Position numbers and translations under genes: made by a program. A model generated the notes under the pieces. The model had not been told where the DNA came from. It worked only from the letters and a program-made list of their open reading frames with translations, and did not search any database. Of a stretch of 64,000 bases of DNA, positions 26,046-35,358 are shown piece by piece. The stretch is from positions 1,240,001 through 1,304,000 of the forward strand of contig NC_015581.1 in the NCBI RefSeq assembly GCF_000214825.1, in the 5' to 3' direction. The stretch is from Thiomicrospira cyclica ALM1 (GTDB taxonomy: Bacteria; Pseudomonadota; Gammaproteobacteria; Thiomicrospirales; Thiomicrospiraceae). Position 1 is the first letter of the stretch, and every line of letters starts with the position of its first letter.

Positions 26046-27497
26046 TTATACCGGCGCCGCTACCACGGCTTGATCCTGTGATTTGTCAGCCTTGTCACGA
26101 ACTGGATCACCGCCCCAACTTTCGTTACGCATTAACAAACCAAACACCAGCACATCCGGTGACAAGCTTTTGAATGGATTAGGAATTTTGGCAATCCACC
26201 CCGAACCCAGCGCGGCTTCAATGGCATGATTATGCTTATCCAGCATCTGATCAAGCACCATAGTCATGTTACCAGCCGGGGTCATAATTTCAATCGAATC
26301 GCCAACACAGAATTTATTTTTCACATCAATCGTCAACCAGTCATCGTTAGAGTCAATGACCTCACCAACAAAGCGCTGGTACTCTGACTTAGAAACACCG
26401 TAGTCATAGTTTTGATATTCTGAGTGCACGTGACGGCGAAGGAAGCCTTCGGTGTAACCACGGCTGGCTAAACCATCCAGTTGTAATAACAAATCCGGAT
26501 CAAAGGGTTTACCAACAGCGGCATCATCAATCGCCTTGCGATACACCTGGGCGGTACGCGCAACATAGTAATGGGACTTGGTTCGTCCTTCGATTTTTAA
26601 CGAATGAACGCCCATTTTGACTAGGTCAGGAATCAACTCCACAGCACGCAAGTCTTTTGAATTCATGATGTAAGTGCCATGCTCATCCTCAAACGCCGGC
26701 ATCAATTCACCCGGACGTCCCTGTTCTTCAAGCAACCAAACCCGATCCGTCGTTTCACCCTCACCCAAAGTAGGCTCGGGTTTTTCTAAGGTATTAACGG
26801 TTGGCGCTGGGCGCTCGGTAGTGCCGGTCAAATCAGTAATACGCTCCACACCGACTACGTCACCGGCGGCATTTTCTTTACCTTCATAGGTATTGTAATT
26901 CCAACGACAGGCGTTGGTGCAAGTCCCCTGATTGGCATCGCGTTTATTAATGTAGCCTGACAATAAACAGCGACCGGAATAGGCAATACATAAGGCGCCA
27001 TGAACAAATACTTCTAATTCCATTTCCGGCACTTGTTCACGAATTTCAGCGATTTCCTGCACTGATAACTCGCGTGATAGCACCACTCGGGTAATGCCCA
27101 TTTGATGCCAAAACTTCACAGTTGCCCAGTTCACCGCATTGGATTGCACCGACAAATGAATTTCTTGCTGAGGGAAATGCTCACGCACCATCATAATCAT
27201 GCCCGGATCAGACATAATTAAGGCATCTGGCTGCATGTTAATCACCGGCTCAATATCCTTTAAAAAGGTTTTAAGCTTGGAATTATGAGCGGCGATATTG
27301 GTTACCACATAAAACTTTTTGCCCAGCTCATGCGCACGGGCAATTCCTTTTGCCAGATTATCATGATCAAATTCATTGTTACGCACACGCAAACTATAAC
27401 GTGGCTGACCGGCATAAACAGCGTCAGCACCATAAGCAAAGGCATACTCCATGTTTTTCATGGTGCCTGCGGGTGATAAAAGCTCAGATTTAAACAT
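26046..27497 (-). CDS. trhP: U32 family tRNA hydroxylation protein TrhP (YegQ)
   Basis: The 483-residue protein has the U32 core: ELLSPAGTMKNMEYAFAYGADAVYAG, LKIEGRTKSHYYVARTAQVYR and the cysteine-rich region VHGALCIAYSGRCLLSGY ... CTNACRW. E. coli YegQ (TrhP) forms 5-hydroxyuridine at the tRNA wobble base using prephenate; the old label collagenase-like protease is not supported for this subgroup. An insert around residues 210-255 (acidic, Pro/Thr/Glu-rich, TGTTERPAPTVNTLEKPEP) is longer than I expect. The ferredoxin gene follows directly. Confidence 0.92.
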   Translation of the reverse strand: MFKSELLSPAGTMKNMEYAFAYGADAVYAGQPRYSLRVRNNEFDHDNLAKGIARAHELGKKFYVVTNIAAHNSKLKTFLKDIEPVINMQPDALIMSDPGMIMMVREHFPQQEIHLSVQSNAVNWATVKFWHQMGITRVVLSRELSVQEIAEIREQVPEMELEVFVHGALCIAYSGRCLLSGYINKRDANQGTCTNACRWNYNTYEGKENAAGDVVGVERITDLTGTTERPAPTVNTLEKPEPTLGEGETTDRVWLLEEQGRPGELMPAFEDEHGTYIMNSKDLRAVELIPDLVKMGVHSLKIEGRTKSHYYVARTAQVYRKAIDDAAVGKPFDPDLLLQLDGLASRGYTEGFLRRHVHSEYQNYDYGVSKSEYQRFVGEVIDSNDDWLTIDVKNKFCVGDSIEIMTPAGNMTMVLDQMLDKHNHAIEAALGSGWIAKIPNPFKSLSPDVLVFGLLMRNESWGGDPVRDKADKSQDQAVVAAPV

Positions 27498-27558
27498 GCG
27501 TGGTGTCCCCCAAAAAATACCCGACCTATTTTATCGGAAATTCTGTAATTTGTCTTGC

Positions 27559-27566
27559 CAGGCCTG
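27559..27566. repeat. CAGGCCTG palindrome, intergenic
   Basis: This copy lies upstream of trhP, in the 218-base gap that also holds TGCCGC (27588-27593) and GCGGCA (27618-27623) as an imperfectly spaced inverted repeat. Confidence 0.9.
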
Positions 27567-27636
27567 GTATTTGTTAGCAATACTTAGTGCCGCATAAGCG
27601 GGACTGGGAGATACTACGCGGCATGGAGCCTAAAAT

Positions 27637-27660
27637 AAAAACCCGCATAGCTGCGGGTTT
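27637..27660 (-). terminator. Rho-independent terminator after the gene at 27716
   Basis: On the minus strand ACCCGCA-GCTA-TGCGGGT is followed by a T-rich tract (TTTTATTTTA). It follows the periplasmic protein gene and insulates trhP from it. Confidence 0.85.
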
Positions 27661-27715
27661 GGGTAACACGGAAGCAAGACTATGACACGGTATAGCCACA
27701 GCTTAGCCCACTGAA

Positions 27716-28198
27716 TTATCGATTTGCGTTGATAAACGCTAGGATAGCATCCACAGAATCAACATAGTTCTGCTCAACAATCGTCAAATTATCAAGTTTA
27801 ACCAGGGTGACTCGCGCTTCTTCGCGTGGCAAGCTTTGAGTTAAATCGCCGTCACGGTCTAGTGCCATATTAAACTCATATTTTCGCATGGCAGGCATCG
27901 CAAATAAACGCGTGACCAGGGCGGGCATACGCGAAATATCCGCCACATACAGACCGTTGTATTGTGAAAAATCGGTGATACCAGCTTGATCAATTGCTGC
28001 TTTTACTAGCTTGGCACCATCATTATGATGACTGAAAATCATCCAGGTCACAGTATCCGTTAATGCCATATCGGCACCATGTTGATCTTGAAACTGAATA
28101 GGGTTTAATGTTTGGGCTTTGGCATAGGGTGCCAGCATCAGTAACAGACTTAAACCAACAACCTTGAATAGTGTCGCTTTCACGAACGTCTCCTTCAC
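27716..28198 (-). CDS. Exported protein of an uncharacterised thioredoxin-fold-like family
   Basis: The 160-residue protein has a signal peptide (KATLFKVVGLSLLLMLAPYAKA), so it is periplasmic. The mature part reads like the short exported proteins of gammaproteobacteria sometimes mislabelled FAD/FMN-containing dehydrogenase: QFQDQHGADMALTDTVTW, YNGLYVADISRMPALVTRLFAMPAMR, LDRDGDLTQSLP, VTLVKLD. The DQHG....D..T.W opening resembles a thioredoxin-like fold, but there is no CxxC pair. No function is known to me. It is followed by its own terminator. Confidence 0.72.
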   Translation of the reverse strand: MKETFVKATLFKVVGLSLLLMLAPYAKAQTLNPIQFQDQHGADMALTDTVTWMIFSHHNDGAKLVKAAIDQAGITDFSQYNGLYVADISRMPALVTRLFAMPAMRKYEFNMALDRDGDLTQSLPREEARVTLVKLDNLTIVEQNYVDSVDAILAFINANR

Positions 28199-28252
28199 TT
28201 GAAATAAATATAACCTATGAGTGCATAAAATTTAACCTAGGTAAGCCTAAGG

Positions 28253-29599
28253 TTATTTCGTGTCCAGGTCAACCTGCTCACCCCAAAGATCATACTCATC
28301 TGCTGCAAATATCCTTACTTTTAACCGATCACCCGGTGAGAGCTCATGCCCTTCAGGAATAAATACCATGCCATCAATATCCGGTGCATCGGCTTGTGAA
28401 CGAGCAATCGCCCCTTCTTCATCTACTTCGTCAACCAACACCTCAAAAACACGACCTATTTTAGCCTGCATCTTTTGCGCACTAATCGCCTGCTGGGTTT
28501 GCATAAAGCGGTCGTAGCGTTCTTGTTTGATATCATCCGGAATCTGTTCCGCAATATCGTTTGCAGCCGCACCTTCAACCGGCGAATATTGAAAACAACC
28601 GACCCGATCTAACTGTGCGGCCTCTAAAAAGTCTAATAACCGCTGGAACTCTGCCTCGGTTTCGCCCGGAAAACCGACAATAAAGGTCGAACGCAAGGTT
28701 AAATCCGGCACCTGCGCACGCCATTGCTGAATTCTTTCGAGCTGACGGTCAATGTTACCAGGACGGCGCATGGCTTTTAAGATACGCGGATCAGCGTGTT
28801 GCAGTGGCATATCGAGATAAGGCAAGACCTTCCCGTCCGCCATTAGCGGAATCACTTCTTCCACATTCGGATAGGGATAGACATAATGCAAACGCACCCA
28901 AACCCCCATGTCGCCAAGTGCTTTGACCAGACCGGTCATGGACGTTTTTACCGGCTGACCATTCCAAAAAGCCAGTTTGTGTTTCACATCAACACCATAG
29001 GCGGAGGTGTCTTGCGAAATGACCAACAGTTCTTGCACGCCGGCTTCGACTAAGCGCTTTGCTTCATCCAACACCTCTTCCACTGGGCGGCTAACCAACT
29101 TACCACGCATCGATGGAATAATACAAAACGAACAACTGTGATTACAGCCTTCGGATATTTTTAGATAGGCATAATGACGTGGCGTAAGTTTGATACCCTG
29201 CGGCGGCACTAGATCCACGAAAGGATTATGCTCGGGTGGCGCAACAACATCATGCACCGCACTCAACACTGTTTCATAGGCCTGTGGACCAGACACAGAT
29301 AACACCTGTGGATAGTGTTTTAAGATTTCCTCGTCACGCGCACCCAAGCAACCGGTCACAATCACCTTACCGTTTTCACGCAGTGCCTCACCTATCGCAT
29401 CCAAAGACTCTTGTACCGCTGAATCAATAAAACCACAGGTATTAACAATGACAGTGTCCGCCCCTTCATAAGAGCTGGTTAACTCATAACCCTCACTGCG
29501 TAATTGCGTCAGGATGCGTTCGGAGTCAACGGTGGCTTTTGGACATCCTAAACTGACAACACCGACTTTTGGCTGGCGGAGGGATACTGCGGTACTCAT
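28253..29599 (-). CDS. rimO: Ribosomal protein S12 methylthiotransferase RimO
   Basis: The 448-residue radical-SAM enzyme has [24 protein letters not shown] and GCLGA for the auxiliary cluster, CNHSCSFC for the radical-SAM cluster, [10 protein letters not shown], and a C-terminal TRAM domain ([20 protein letters not shown]). It methylthiolates Asp of ribosomal protein S12. An in-frame GTG at 29632 overlaps the stop of the gene upstream (TAGTG); I chose ATG 29599 because the homologous N-terminus starts there and GAGA lies upstream. Confidence 0.97.
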   Translation of the reverse strand: MSTAVSLRQPKVGVVSLGCPKATVDSERILTQLRSEGYELTSSYEGADTVIVNTCGFIDSAVQESLDAIGEALRENGKVIVTGCLGARDEEILKHYPQVLSVSGPQAYETVLSAVHDVVAPPEHNPFVDLVPPQGIKLTPRHYAYLKISEGCNHSCSFCIIPSMRGKLVSRPVEEVLDEAKRLVEAGVQELLVISQDTSAYGVDVKHKLAFWNGQPVKTSMTGLVKALGDMGVWVRLHYVYPYPNVEEVIPLMADGKVLPYLDMPLQHADPRILKAMRRPGNIDRQLERIQQWRAQVPDLTLRSTFIVGFPGETEAEFQRLLDFLEAAQLDRVGCFQYSPVEGAAANDIAEQIPDDIKQERYDRFMQTQQAISAQKMQAKIGRVFEVLVDEVDEEGAIARSQADAPDIDGMVFIPEGHELSPGDRLKVRIFAADEYDLWGEQVDLDTK

Positions 29600-29631
29600 A
29601 ATTCGATTCTCGATAGGGCTAAAAATAGCCA

Positions 29632-30147
29632 CTATTGTAACCCAACTCGTGTTTTTATGGCGGCAGCATCTCTAGTTTCTGCAGTGTGATTACATGCACT
29701 AGATATAGAAGGCGCTATCATTTGCATCGCTCGCTCCAGTGTTGGAATAAAGTCCACCGAGTTTGTAGCATAGTTGATATCACCCAACCATTTTGATTGT
29801 GTAAAAACCAACTCACCATTGATTGGGCCGGTGGTTGATAAATGATACACGCCTAATCCCATGCTTTTGTTAGCTTGGGTTTGCTCAAAATTCAATGAAC
29901 GCTCACAGACTTCCTGCGCTATCAAACCGCCCAAATCTGCAATTAATATCCAATTTGCACACTTAGTAAATGAAGCTAAAACTGGAAAAGGTTGTTGTTG
30001 AAAAAAACTAGCCCGTGTGGACGCCATGTCCGTCGATAACTGCACTACTGAACCCACTCGCTGTGATTTTGATGCCGTAATAAGCTGACCTAAAGCTTGA
30101 CCCACCAACAATTCAGGATGGGCAATAATGATATTGTTTGCTGTCAT
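29632..30147 (-). CDS. Hypothetical protein, 171 residues
   Basis: I do not recognise this soluble protein. The first 120 residues look like a folded alpha/beta domain ([58 protein letters not shown]). The size and the W.LIAD strand recall SulA-like cell-division inhibitors, but I saw no LexA box upstream and the similarity is too weak to name it. It has a good ribosome site (AAGGAG) and lies immediately before rimO, probably in the same transcript. Confidence 0.6.
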   Translation of the reverse strand: MTANNIIIAHPELLVGQALGQLITASKSQRVGSVVQLSTDMASTRASFFQQQPFPVLASFTKCANWILIADLGGLIAQEVCERSLNFEQTQANKSMGLGVYHLSTTGPINGELVFTQSKWLGDINYATNSVDFIPTLERAMQMIAPSISSACNHTAETRDAAAIKTRVGLQ

Positions 30148-30230
30148 GAACTACTCCTTAAGTACGTATAATAACTGATAAAAGTCAAGATCTACGCGTT
30201 TAAGTTAAGTAAAAAATGAATTCTACGCAC

Positions 30231-30596
30231 TTACACCTCAGTTAATTCAATCACATTTAAATCCGGATCATAAAAAAACAGCGCTGAACGCCCAGACTGA
30301 CTGACTTTGTAGGCGATCTTGTGCTCAGCCAAACGTGTCATGGTCGACTCTAAATTAGCAACACTGAGTGCTAAATGGCGATCACGGCCAAGATGAAGCG
30401 GTCTCGGTACGTCATGATATGGATCATCTACGGCTAGTAAATGCAGGGTTTGACCGCCACCTAAATCCAGCCAGTAACCCGGAAAATCCAAGTTGGGTCG
30501 CTTGACTAAGGTCAGGCCTAGTACGGATTGATAAAATTCTCGTGCCGCTTCAACATCACTAACAATAAAACTGACATGATTGATACCTTTGACCAT
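30231..30596 (-). CDS. VOC/glyoxalase-family metalloprotein
   Basis: The 121-residue single VOC domain begins INHVSFIVSDVEAAREFYQSVLGLTLVK and ends with DLNVIELTEV. The metal ligands expected in this fold are visible as the first His (INHVSF), His in GQTLHLLAV, His in RHLALSV and the terminal Glu of VIELTE. It may be a small lyase or dioxygenase-like enzyme; the substrate is unknown. It is a single gene between two others facing away. Confidence 0.85.
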   Translation of the reverse strand: MVKGINHVSFIVSDVEAAREFYQSVLGLTLVKRPNLDFPGYWLDLGGGQTLHLLAVDDPYHDVPRPLHLGRDRHLALSVANLESTMTRLAEHKIAYKVSQSGRSALFFYDPDLNVIELTEV

Positions 30597-30692
30597 GATT
30601 GTCTCCTGCGATTAAGCTTTTCGGTTATTTATGATCAATGTTACAATAGGGAATCACATTTAATTTTAAATTCTAGTTAACTAGGGATTGTT

Positions 30693-31520
30693 ATGTCTAA
30701 CCAATTACAACTAATCATTGAAGCGGCGTTTGAGCGTCGTGCTGAAATCACGCCAAAAAATGTCGATGCTGAAACCAAACAGGCTATCCAAGAAACCCTA
30801 CATTTACTAGACTCAGGCAAAATGCGTGTTGCCGAACGTCAAGGCGTGGGTCAATGGACTGTTAACGAATGGTTGAAAAAAGCTGTTCTGCTCTCATTCC
30901 GCACCGAAGATAATGTTGTAATGAACTCATCTGAAACCCGTTATTTTGATAAAGTGCCTTCTAAGTTTGCTGACTACTCACAAGCTGATTTTGAAGCCGC
31001 TGGTGTACGCGTGGTACCACCAGCGATGGCGCGTCGTGGTTCGTATATCGCACCGAGCACCGTCTTAATGCCTTCATACGTTAACATTGGTGCCTATGTT
31101 GATAGTGGCACAATGGTCGACACCTGGGTAACCGTTGGCTCTTGTGCGCAAATCGGTAAAAACGTGCATTTATCCGGTGGTGTGGGCATCGGCGGCGTAT
31201 TAGAACCCTTGCAAGCGGCCCCAACCATTATCGAAGACAACTGCTTTATCGGTGCCCGTTCTGAAGTAGTAGAAGGCGTGATTGTTGAAGAAGGCTCGGT
31301 GATTTCAATGGGTGTTTACATTGGTCAATCGACTCGCATTTATGACCGCGAAACAGGCGAAATCCACTATGGCCGCGTACCCGCTGGCTCGGTCGTCGTA
31401 TCCGGTAACTTGCCCTCTAAAGATGGCAAGTACAGTCTCTACTGTGCGGTCATCGTTAAAAAAGTCGATGCCAAAACGCTTGGCAAAGTCGGCATTAACG
31501 AACTACTTCGCGATATTTAA
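30693..31520 (+). CDS. dapD: Tetrahydrodipicolinate N-succinyltransferase DapD
   Basis: The 275-residue enzyme has a left-handed beta-helix of hexapeptide repeats ([59 protein letters not shown]) after a helical N-terminus. It succinylates tetrahydrodipicolinate in lysine and diaminopimelate synthesis. The palindrome CTAGTTAACTAG (30673-30684) lies just before the start. dapE, three genes on in the same direction, does the desuccinylation step of the pathway. Confidence 0.97.
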   Translation: MSNQLQLIIEAAFERRAEITPKNVDAETKQAIQETLHLLDSGKMRVAERQGVGQWTVNEWLKKAVLLSFRTEDNVVMNSSETRYFDKVPSKFADYSQADFEAAGVRVVPPAMARRGSYIAPSTVLMPSYVNIGAYVDSGTMVDTWVTVGSCAQIGKNVHLSGGVGIGGVLEPLQAAPTIIEDNCFIGARSEVVEGVIVEEGSVISMGVYIGQSTRIYDRETGEIHYGRVPAGSVVVSGNLPSKDGKYSLYCAVIVKKVDAKTLGKVGINELLRDI

Positions 31521-31530
31521 TTTCTATAAC

Positions 31531-31560
31531 CGCTTAGGTGTAGCATTTAACACCTAAGCG
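31531..31560 (+). terminator. 11-bp hairpin after dapD
   Basis: CGCTTAGGTGT-AGCATTTA-ACACCTAAGCG forms a perfect 11-bp stem right after dapD. There is no T tract, so it may be an RNA stabiliser, an attenuator or a partial terminator rather than a classical terminator. Confidence 0.55.
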
Positions 31561-31576
31561 ACACTCGAGGCCGCCT

Positions 31577-31909
31577 ATGACTCTCTACGGCATTGCCAAT
31601 TGCGACACAGTACGCAAAGCTAAAAAACTGCTCGAACAGCACGGGCACTCTTTGACCTTTCATGATCTTCGTAAAGAGGGTTTAACCCCGCCAATGATCC
31701 AGACCTGGTTAAAGGACGTCAATTACGCGGATTTAATAAACAAACGCAGTACCAGCTGGAAAGGCTTATCACCCGAACAGCAAAAGGCCGTCGACGCACA
31801 AGACTTGGATTTGGTCTGCCAATTTCCTACCCTGATTAAACGCCCAATCCTAGCGACCGGTTCAAAGCTATTAGTCGGTTTTAATGCCAGCGAGTACCAA
31901 CAACTATGA
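31577..31909 (+). CDS. ArsC/Spx-family protein (YffB-like)
   Basis: The 110-residue protein has the ArsC-like thioredoxin fold: [44 protein letters not shown] and [14 protein letters not shown]. Only the first cysteine of the CxxC motif is present (CDTV), as in E. coli YffB, so arsenate reduction is not implied. Its stop overlaps the dapE start by 4 bases. The yffB-dapE pair is also conserved in E. coli. Confidence 0.9.
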   Translation: MTLYGIANCDTVRKAKKLLEQHGHSLTFHDLRKEGLTPPMIQTWLKDVNYADLINKRSTSWKGLSPEQQKAVDAQDLDLVCQFPTLIKRPILATGSKLLVGFNASEYQQL

Positions 31910-33057
31910 ATTCATCTCAAACACCGACCATCCAGTTAGCGCAACAACTGCTACGCATTGATTCTGTGACCCCTGATGATAAGGGTTGTCAAACAATCAT
32001 CGCTGATTATTTAGCCAAACTCGACTTTAATAACGAGTCGATGCCGTTTGGCGAAGTGACCAACCTTTGGTCTCGTCGTGGCCAAACAGGACCTTTAGTT
32101 GTGTTTGCTGGTCATACCGATGTCGTTCCCACAGGTCCAGTCGAAAAATGGCAATACCCGCCCTTTAGTGCCGAGATTGATGGCGATATGTTGTGCGCTC
32201 GCGGTGCCGCTGATATGAAAAGTGCCATTGCTTGCTTTATGGTGGCAACCGAACGTTTTGTCAAGGACTACCCAAACCATCCTGGCTCTATCGGTTTTTT
32301 AATTACCAGTGATGAAGAAGGCCCCGCTGTTAATGGCACCGTTAAAGTGATCGAAACCTTGGCAGCACGCCAAGAAAAAATTGACTACTGCTTAGTGGGC
32401 GAACCCTCAAGTGACAAAAAATTGGGTGATTCCATTAAAAATGGTCGCCGTGGTTCGCTTAATGCCACCTTAACCATTAAAGGTGTCCAGGGGCATATTG
32501 CCTATCCACAACTGGCTGACAACCCGGTACATAAAGCGCTGCCTGCATTAGCCGCTTTAACCGCCATTGAATGGGATCAAGGCAATGCCTATTTTCCGCC
32601 GACATCACTGCAAATTTCCAATGTCCGGGCCGGTACCGGTGCTACTAATGTCATCCCGGGTGACTTGCAGGTTATGTTTAACTTTCGCTTCTCAACCGAA
32701 CACACTCCAGAGAGTTTAAAAGCTGGAGTTGAGGCTTGCCTAGCGCCCTTCAATTTGGATTATGAAATTAGCTGGAATTTATCAGGTTTACCTTTTGTAA
32801 CACCAGCTGAGGGCGAGCTGATTCAAGCAACCAGTGATGCGATTGCTCATTGCTTAGGTTACCGACCCACCCTATCAACAGCAGGCGGCACATCTGATGG
32901 GCGATTTATTGCACCAACTGGCGCCGAGGTTATTGAATTTGGACCACTTAATGATACGATTCATAAGCTCAATGAACGGGTGAGCTTGTCAGATCTTAAT
33001 AAACTAACCGAGGTTTATTATCACATTCTTATTAATTTATTAATGAAGGCGGCGTAA
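31906..33057 (+). CDS. dapE: Succinyl-diaminopimelate desuccinylase DapE
   Basis: The 383-residue M20-family zinc peptidase has [12 protein letters not shown] with a metal-binding histidine, [16 protein letters not shown], the catalytic glutamates in [11 protein letters not shown], and [31 protein letters not shown] at the C-terminus. It removes succinate from N-succinyl-LL-diaminopimelate in lysine and peptidoglycan precursor synthesis. It overlaps the ArsC-like gene (ATGA) and continues without a gap into a small membrane protein gene. Confidence 0.97.
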   Translation: MNSSQTPTIQLAQQLLRIDSVTPDDKGCQTIIADYLAKLDFNNESMPFGEVTNLWSRRGQTGPLVVFAGHTDVVPTGPVEKWQYPPFSAEIDGDMLCARGAADMKSAIACFMVATERFVKDYPNHPGSIGFLITSDEEGPAVNGTVKVIETLAARQEKIDYCLVGEPSSDKKLGDSIKNGRRGSLNATLTIKGVQGHIAYPQLADNPVHKALPALAALTAIEWDQGNAYFPPTSLQISNVRAGTGATNVIPGDLQVMFNFRFSTEHTPESLKAGVEACLAPFNLDYEISWNLSGLPFVTPAEGELIQATSDAIAHCLGYRPTLSTAGGTSDGRFIAPTGAEVIEFGPLNDTIHKLNERVSLSDLNKLTEVYYHILINLLMKAA

Positions 33058-33288
33058 ATGGAAACTCCAGGCTGGGTTACGGCTTTATTAATTTTTGTGC
33101 AGATTGCGGCCGTTGTCGGCTTTGCTTGGCTGGTTTGGCCAATGATTCGGGATGAAAAATGGAAAGAAAAATTCATCAAAAACAAACAAGCGCTGTCGCT
33201 AATTATTGTTTTTGTATTAATTTTTCTATTTATTTTTGGCATGACCGCGGCGTTTAATATTTTATTTCCGCCGCAAACACTTTACTAA
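33058..33288 (+). CDS. Small membrane protein
   Basis: The 76-residue protein has two hydrophobic segments (about 6-27 and 45-70) joined by a short basic loop (MIRDEKWKEKFIKNKQ). I cannot name it. It starts directly at the dapE stop, so translation is probably coupled, and the cyclic-nucleotide-binding protein gene follows. Confidence 0.75.
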   Translation: METPGWVTALLIFVQIAAVVGFAWLVWPMIRDEKWKEKFIKNKQALSLIIVFVLIFLFIFGMTAAFNILFPPQTLY

Positions 33289-33322
33289 CCTGTTTATTTA
33301 ACAATAAATTTTGCGAGGATAT

Positions 33323-33814
33323 ATGAGCGCTGATTTAATCACTCCCCCTATGGATGTTATAGCTCAAACGACATGGGGCAAAGAACTATCAAATGCCGAA
33401 CTTGATCTGCTGGTTCAATTATCAGAACCCGCTGATTACGGTCAAAATGAGATTGTATTTCAGGCTGATAGTAAAGATGACACACTATATATTTTGCTAG
33501 CAGGCAAATTAGAAGTTGTTAAGAATGCTGGCTTAAAAAGTGAAATGGTTTTATCAACCCTAAAACCGGGTGCGCTTGCCGGTGAATTGAGCTTTATCGA
33601 TGGCGATGCCCACACTTTAACCTTGCGTGCTCAAAGACAGGCTCAGGTGTTAAAGCTAAAACGCAGCGACTTCGAACCCCTAATCGATAGCCAGCCTAGA
33701 CTAGTATTTAACCTGATGCGTGGTATTTTGCGCGCATCCCACCAGCTTCAACGTGATATGAATGCACAGTTTATGGAAATGAGTCGTTTTGTAACGAATC
33801 AATACATGGGTTAA
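33323..33814 (+). CDS. Cyclic nucleotide-binding domain protein
   Basis: The approximately 163-residue protein is one cNMP-binding beta-roll: LYILLAGKLEVVKN, LKPGALAGELSFIDGDAHTLTLRAQ and ALVLKL-type strands, followed by a C-terminal helix. The phosphate-binding cassette GELSFIDGDAHTLTL lacks the usual arginine, so cyclic nucleotide binding is uncertain. No helix-turn-helix is present, so it is not a CRP-type transcription factor. The start is ATG 33323, with GAGG upstream; an earlier in-frame start has no ribosome site. Confidence 0.8.
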   Translation: MSADLITPPMDVIAQTTWGKELSNAELDLLVQLSEPADYGQNEIVFQADSKDDTLYILLAGKLEVVKNAGLKSEMVLSTLKPGALAGELSFIDGDAHTLTLRAQRQAQVLKLKRSDFEPLIDSQPRLVFNLMRGILRASHQLQRDMNAQFMEMSRFVTNQYMG

Positions 33815-33827
33815 TTTAAAAGTTGAT

Positions 33828-33867
33828 CACAAGCAGGCCTGCTAATCGCTCGGTTAGCCGGCTTGTG
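33828..33867. terminator. Convergent hairpin containing a CAGGCCTG copy
   Basis: CACAAGC (33828-33834) and GCTTGTG (33861-33867) form an outer stem around GCTAA...TTAGC (33841-33858), between the convergent cNMP-binding and transporter genes. The CAGGCCTG palindrome at 33834-33841 sits in the left arm. Confidence 0.5.
33834..33841. repeat. CAGGCCTG palindrome, intergenic
   Basis: Full 10-mer GCAGGCCTGC in the convergent gap after the cNMP-binding protein gene. Confidence 0.9.
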
Positions 33868-35299
33868 CTTGATGACAGCGCCAAGCATAGCCAAGATAGG
33901 CAACGATCCCGACAATTAAAATCACTGACGTCCACAACCATCCTAAAGCCAAATTAAACGCAAAAACCACTAGCACCGCAAAGGGTGTAAAGTAGCGTAA
34001 ACTCGTGTCAAAGAATTGTTGAAACAGCTGATTAGAAAAGTACAACACCTCTGCCCGCTTTGATTTTTGCCAGGTCCAAGCTGCAAACACCGCAATCAAC
34101 AACCCACCCAACGGCAACATCAAACTCGATGTTAAAAAGTCCAGCGTAGCAAACACATTGCGCTCGCCAAAGATATAAACACTTTCCCAATAATTAAACG
34201 ATAACACGGTGCCTAAGCCAATAAACCAAGTAAACGCACCCAATAAAGCGGTCGCTTGCGCACGACTATAACGCCCTCGCTGCTCTAACCAACTAACCGC
34301 CGGCTCCAGTAATGATATGGCTGATGATAACGCCGCCATCACCACCAGTAGAAAGAATAAACTGCCAAAAACCCAACCACCGGCCATTTGACCAAAGGCT
34401 ATGGGTAGGGTTTGAAACAGCAGACCTGGTCCTGCTCCAGGTTCCAAGGCATTAGCAAAGACGATTGAAAAAATAATTAAGCCCGCCATAATCGCGATCA
34501 AGGTATCCATCACCACAATCCAAACACTGGCCTGGACGATCGACATCTTACGACCCACATAAGCCCCGTAAGCCATCATCGTACCTAAACCGATACTCAA
34601 GGTGAAAAAGGCGTGCCCCATGGCGACCAATACCGCATTCCAAGTCAATTGACTAAAATCGGCACGAAACATAAAGCTGACACTTTGACCAAAACTGCCG
34701 GTCATAGTGGCATAGCCCAGCAACACTAATAGAATCATCAGCAGACCTGGCATCATAAAATTAATCGCTTTTTCCAGACCAGCCCGCACACCACGCGCTA
34801 CAATTAATAGAGTGAACAGCATAAATAGCGTATGCCAAAAACCGAGCACCCACGGACTGGCGACTTCGCTATTAAACAATGTTTGAGCTTCATTCGCATC
34901 CATGGCCAAAAAACCACCTTGCAAACTTTTAAAAAAATAAGCCAAAGCCAAACCCGCAATGACGGTATAAAAAGACAAAATCAGCAGGCCTGCAATCACA
35001 CCGTTAATCCCCAAACCTGTCCAGGCTTTCGAGGCATTATTATTTAGCGCATTATTGCGCATCGCTTGCACAGGATTAGCTTTACCTGCCCGCCCCAAAC
35101 TAATCTCCGCAATCAATATAGGCAAACCAATTAAAAAAATACACGCCAAATAAACGATTACAAAGGCGCCACCGCCATTATCGCCAGCAATGTAAGGAAA
35201 TTTCCAAATATTGCCCAAGCCAACCGCTGAACCCACAGCTGCCATAATAAATACCCATTGTGACGACCAAGCGGGAATGGAAACTTTCGTTCGAGCCAT
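33854..35299 (-). CDS. Sodium-dependent neurotransmitter-symporter family transporter
   Basis: The 481-residue, roughly 12-helix protein has the NSS/SNF signature near the N-terminus: VGSAVGLGNIWKFPYIAGDNGGGAFVIVY, which forms Na+ and substrate sites in LeuT. The typical GLGTMMAYGAY segment follows near residue 245. Bacterial NSS members take up amino acids with sodium. It is an isolated gene divergent from murB, so the substrate cannot be inferred. Confidence 0.93.
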   Translation of the reverse strand: MARTKVSIPAWSSQWVFIMAAVGSAVGLGNIWKFPYIAGDNGGGAFVIVYLACIFLIGLPILIAEISLGRAGKANPVQAMRNNALNNNASKAWTGLGINGVIAGLLILSFYTVIAGLALAYFFKSLQGGFLAMDANEAQTLFNSEVASPWVLGFWHTLFMLFTLLIVARGVRAGLEKAINFMMPGLLMILLVLLGYATMTGSFGQSVSFMFRADFSQLTWNAVLVAMGHAFFTLSIGLGTMMAYGAYVGRKMSIVQASVWIVVMDTLIAIMAGLIIFSIVFANALEPGAGPGLLFQTLPIAFGQMAGGWVFGSLFFLLVVMAALSSAISLLEPAVSWLEQRGRYSRAQATALLGAFTWFIGLGTVLSFNYWESVYIFGERNVFATLDFLTSSLMLPLGGLLIAVFAAWTWQKSKRAEVLYFSNQLFQQFFDTSLRYFTPFAVLVVFAFNLALGWLWTSVILIVGIVAYLGYAWRCHQAQAG

Positions 35300-35358
35300 G
35301 GCTTTTCCTTTATAATAAATTTACTTTTAACAGCATTTTATAACAAGTTTATGCGGAC

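Noticed and set aside
27716-28198. YtfJ or FAD/FMN dehydrogenase label
   Set aside because: There is no flavin-binding motif, and resemblance to YtfJ is too weak to use the name.
29632-30147. SulA cell-division inhibitor
   Set aside because: There is no LexA box upstream and the sequence similarity is only vague.
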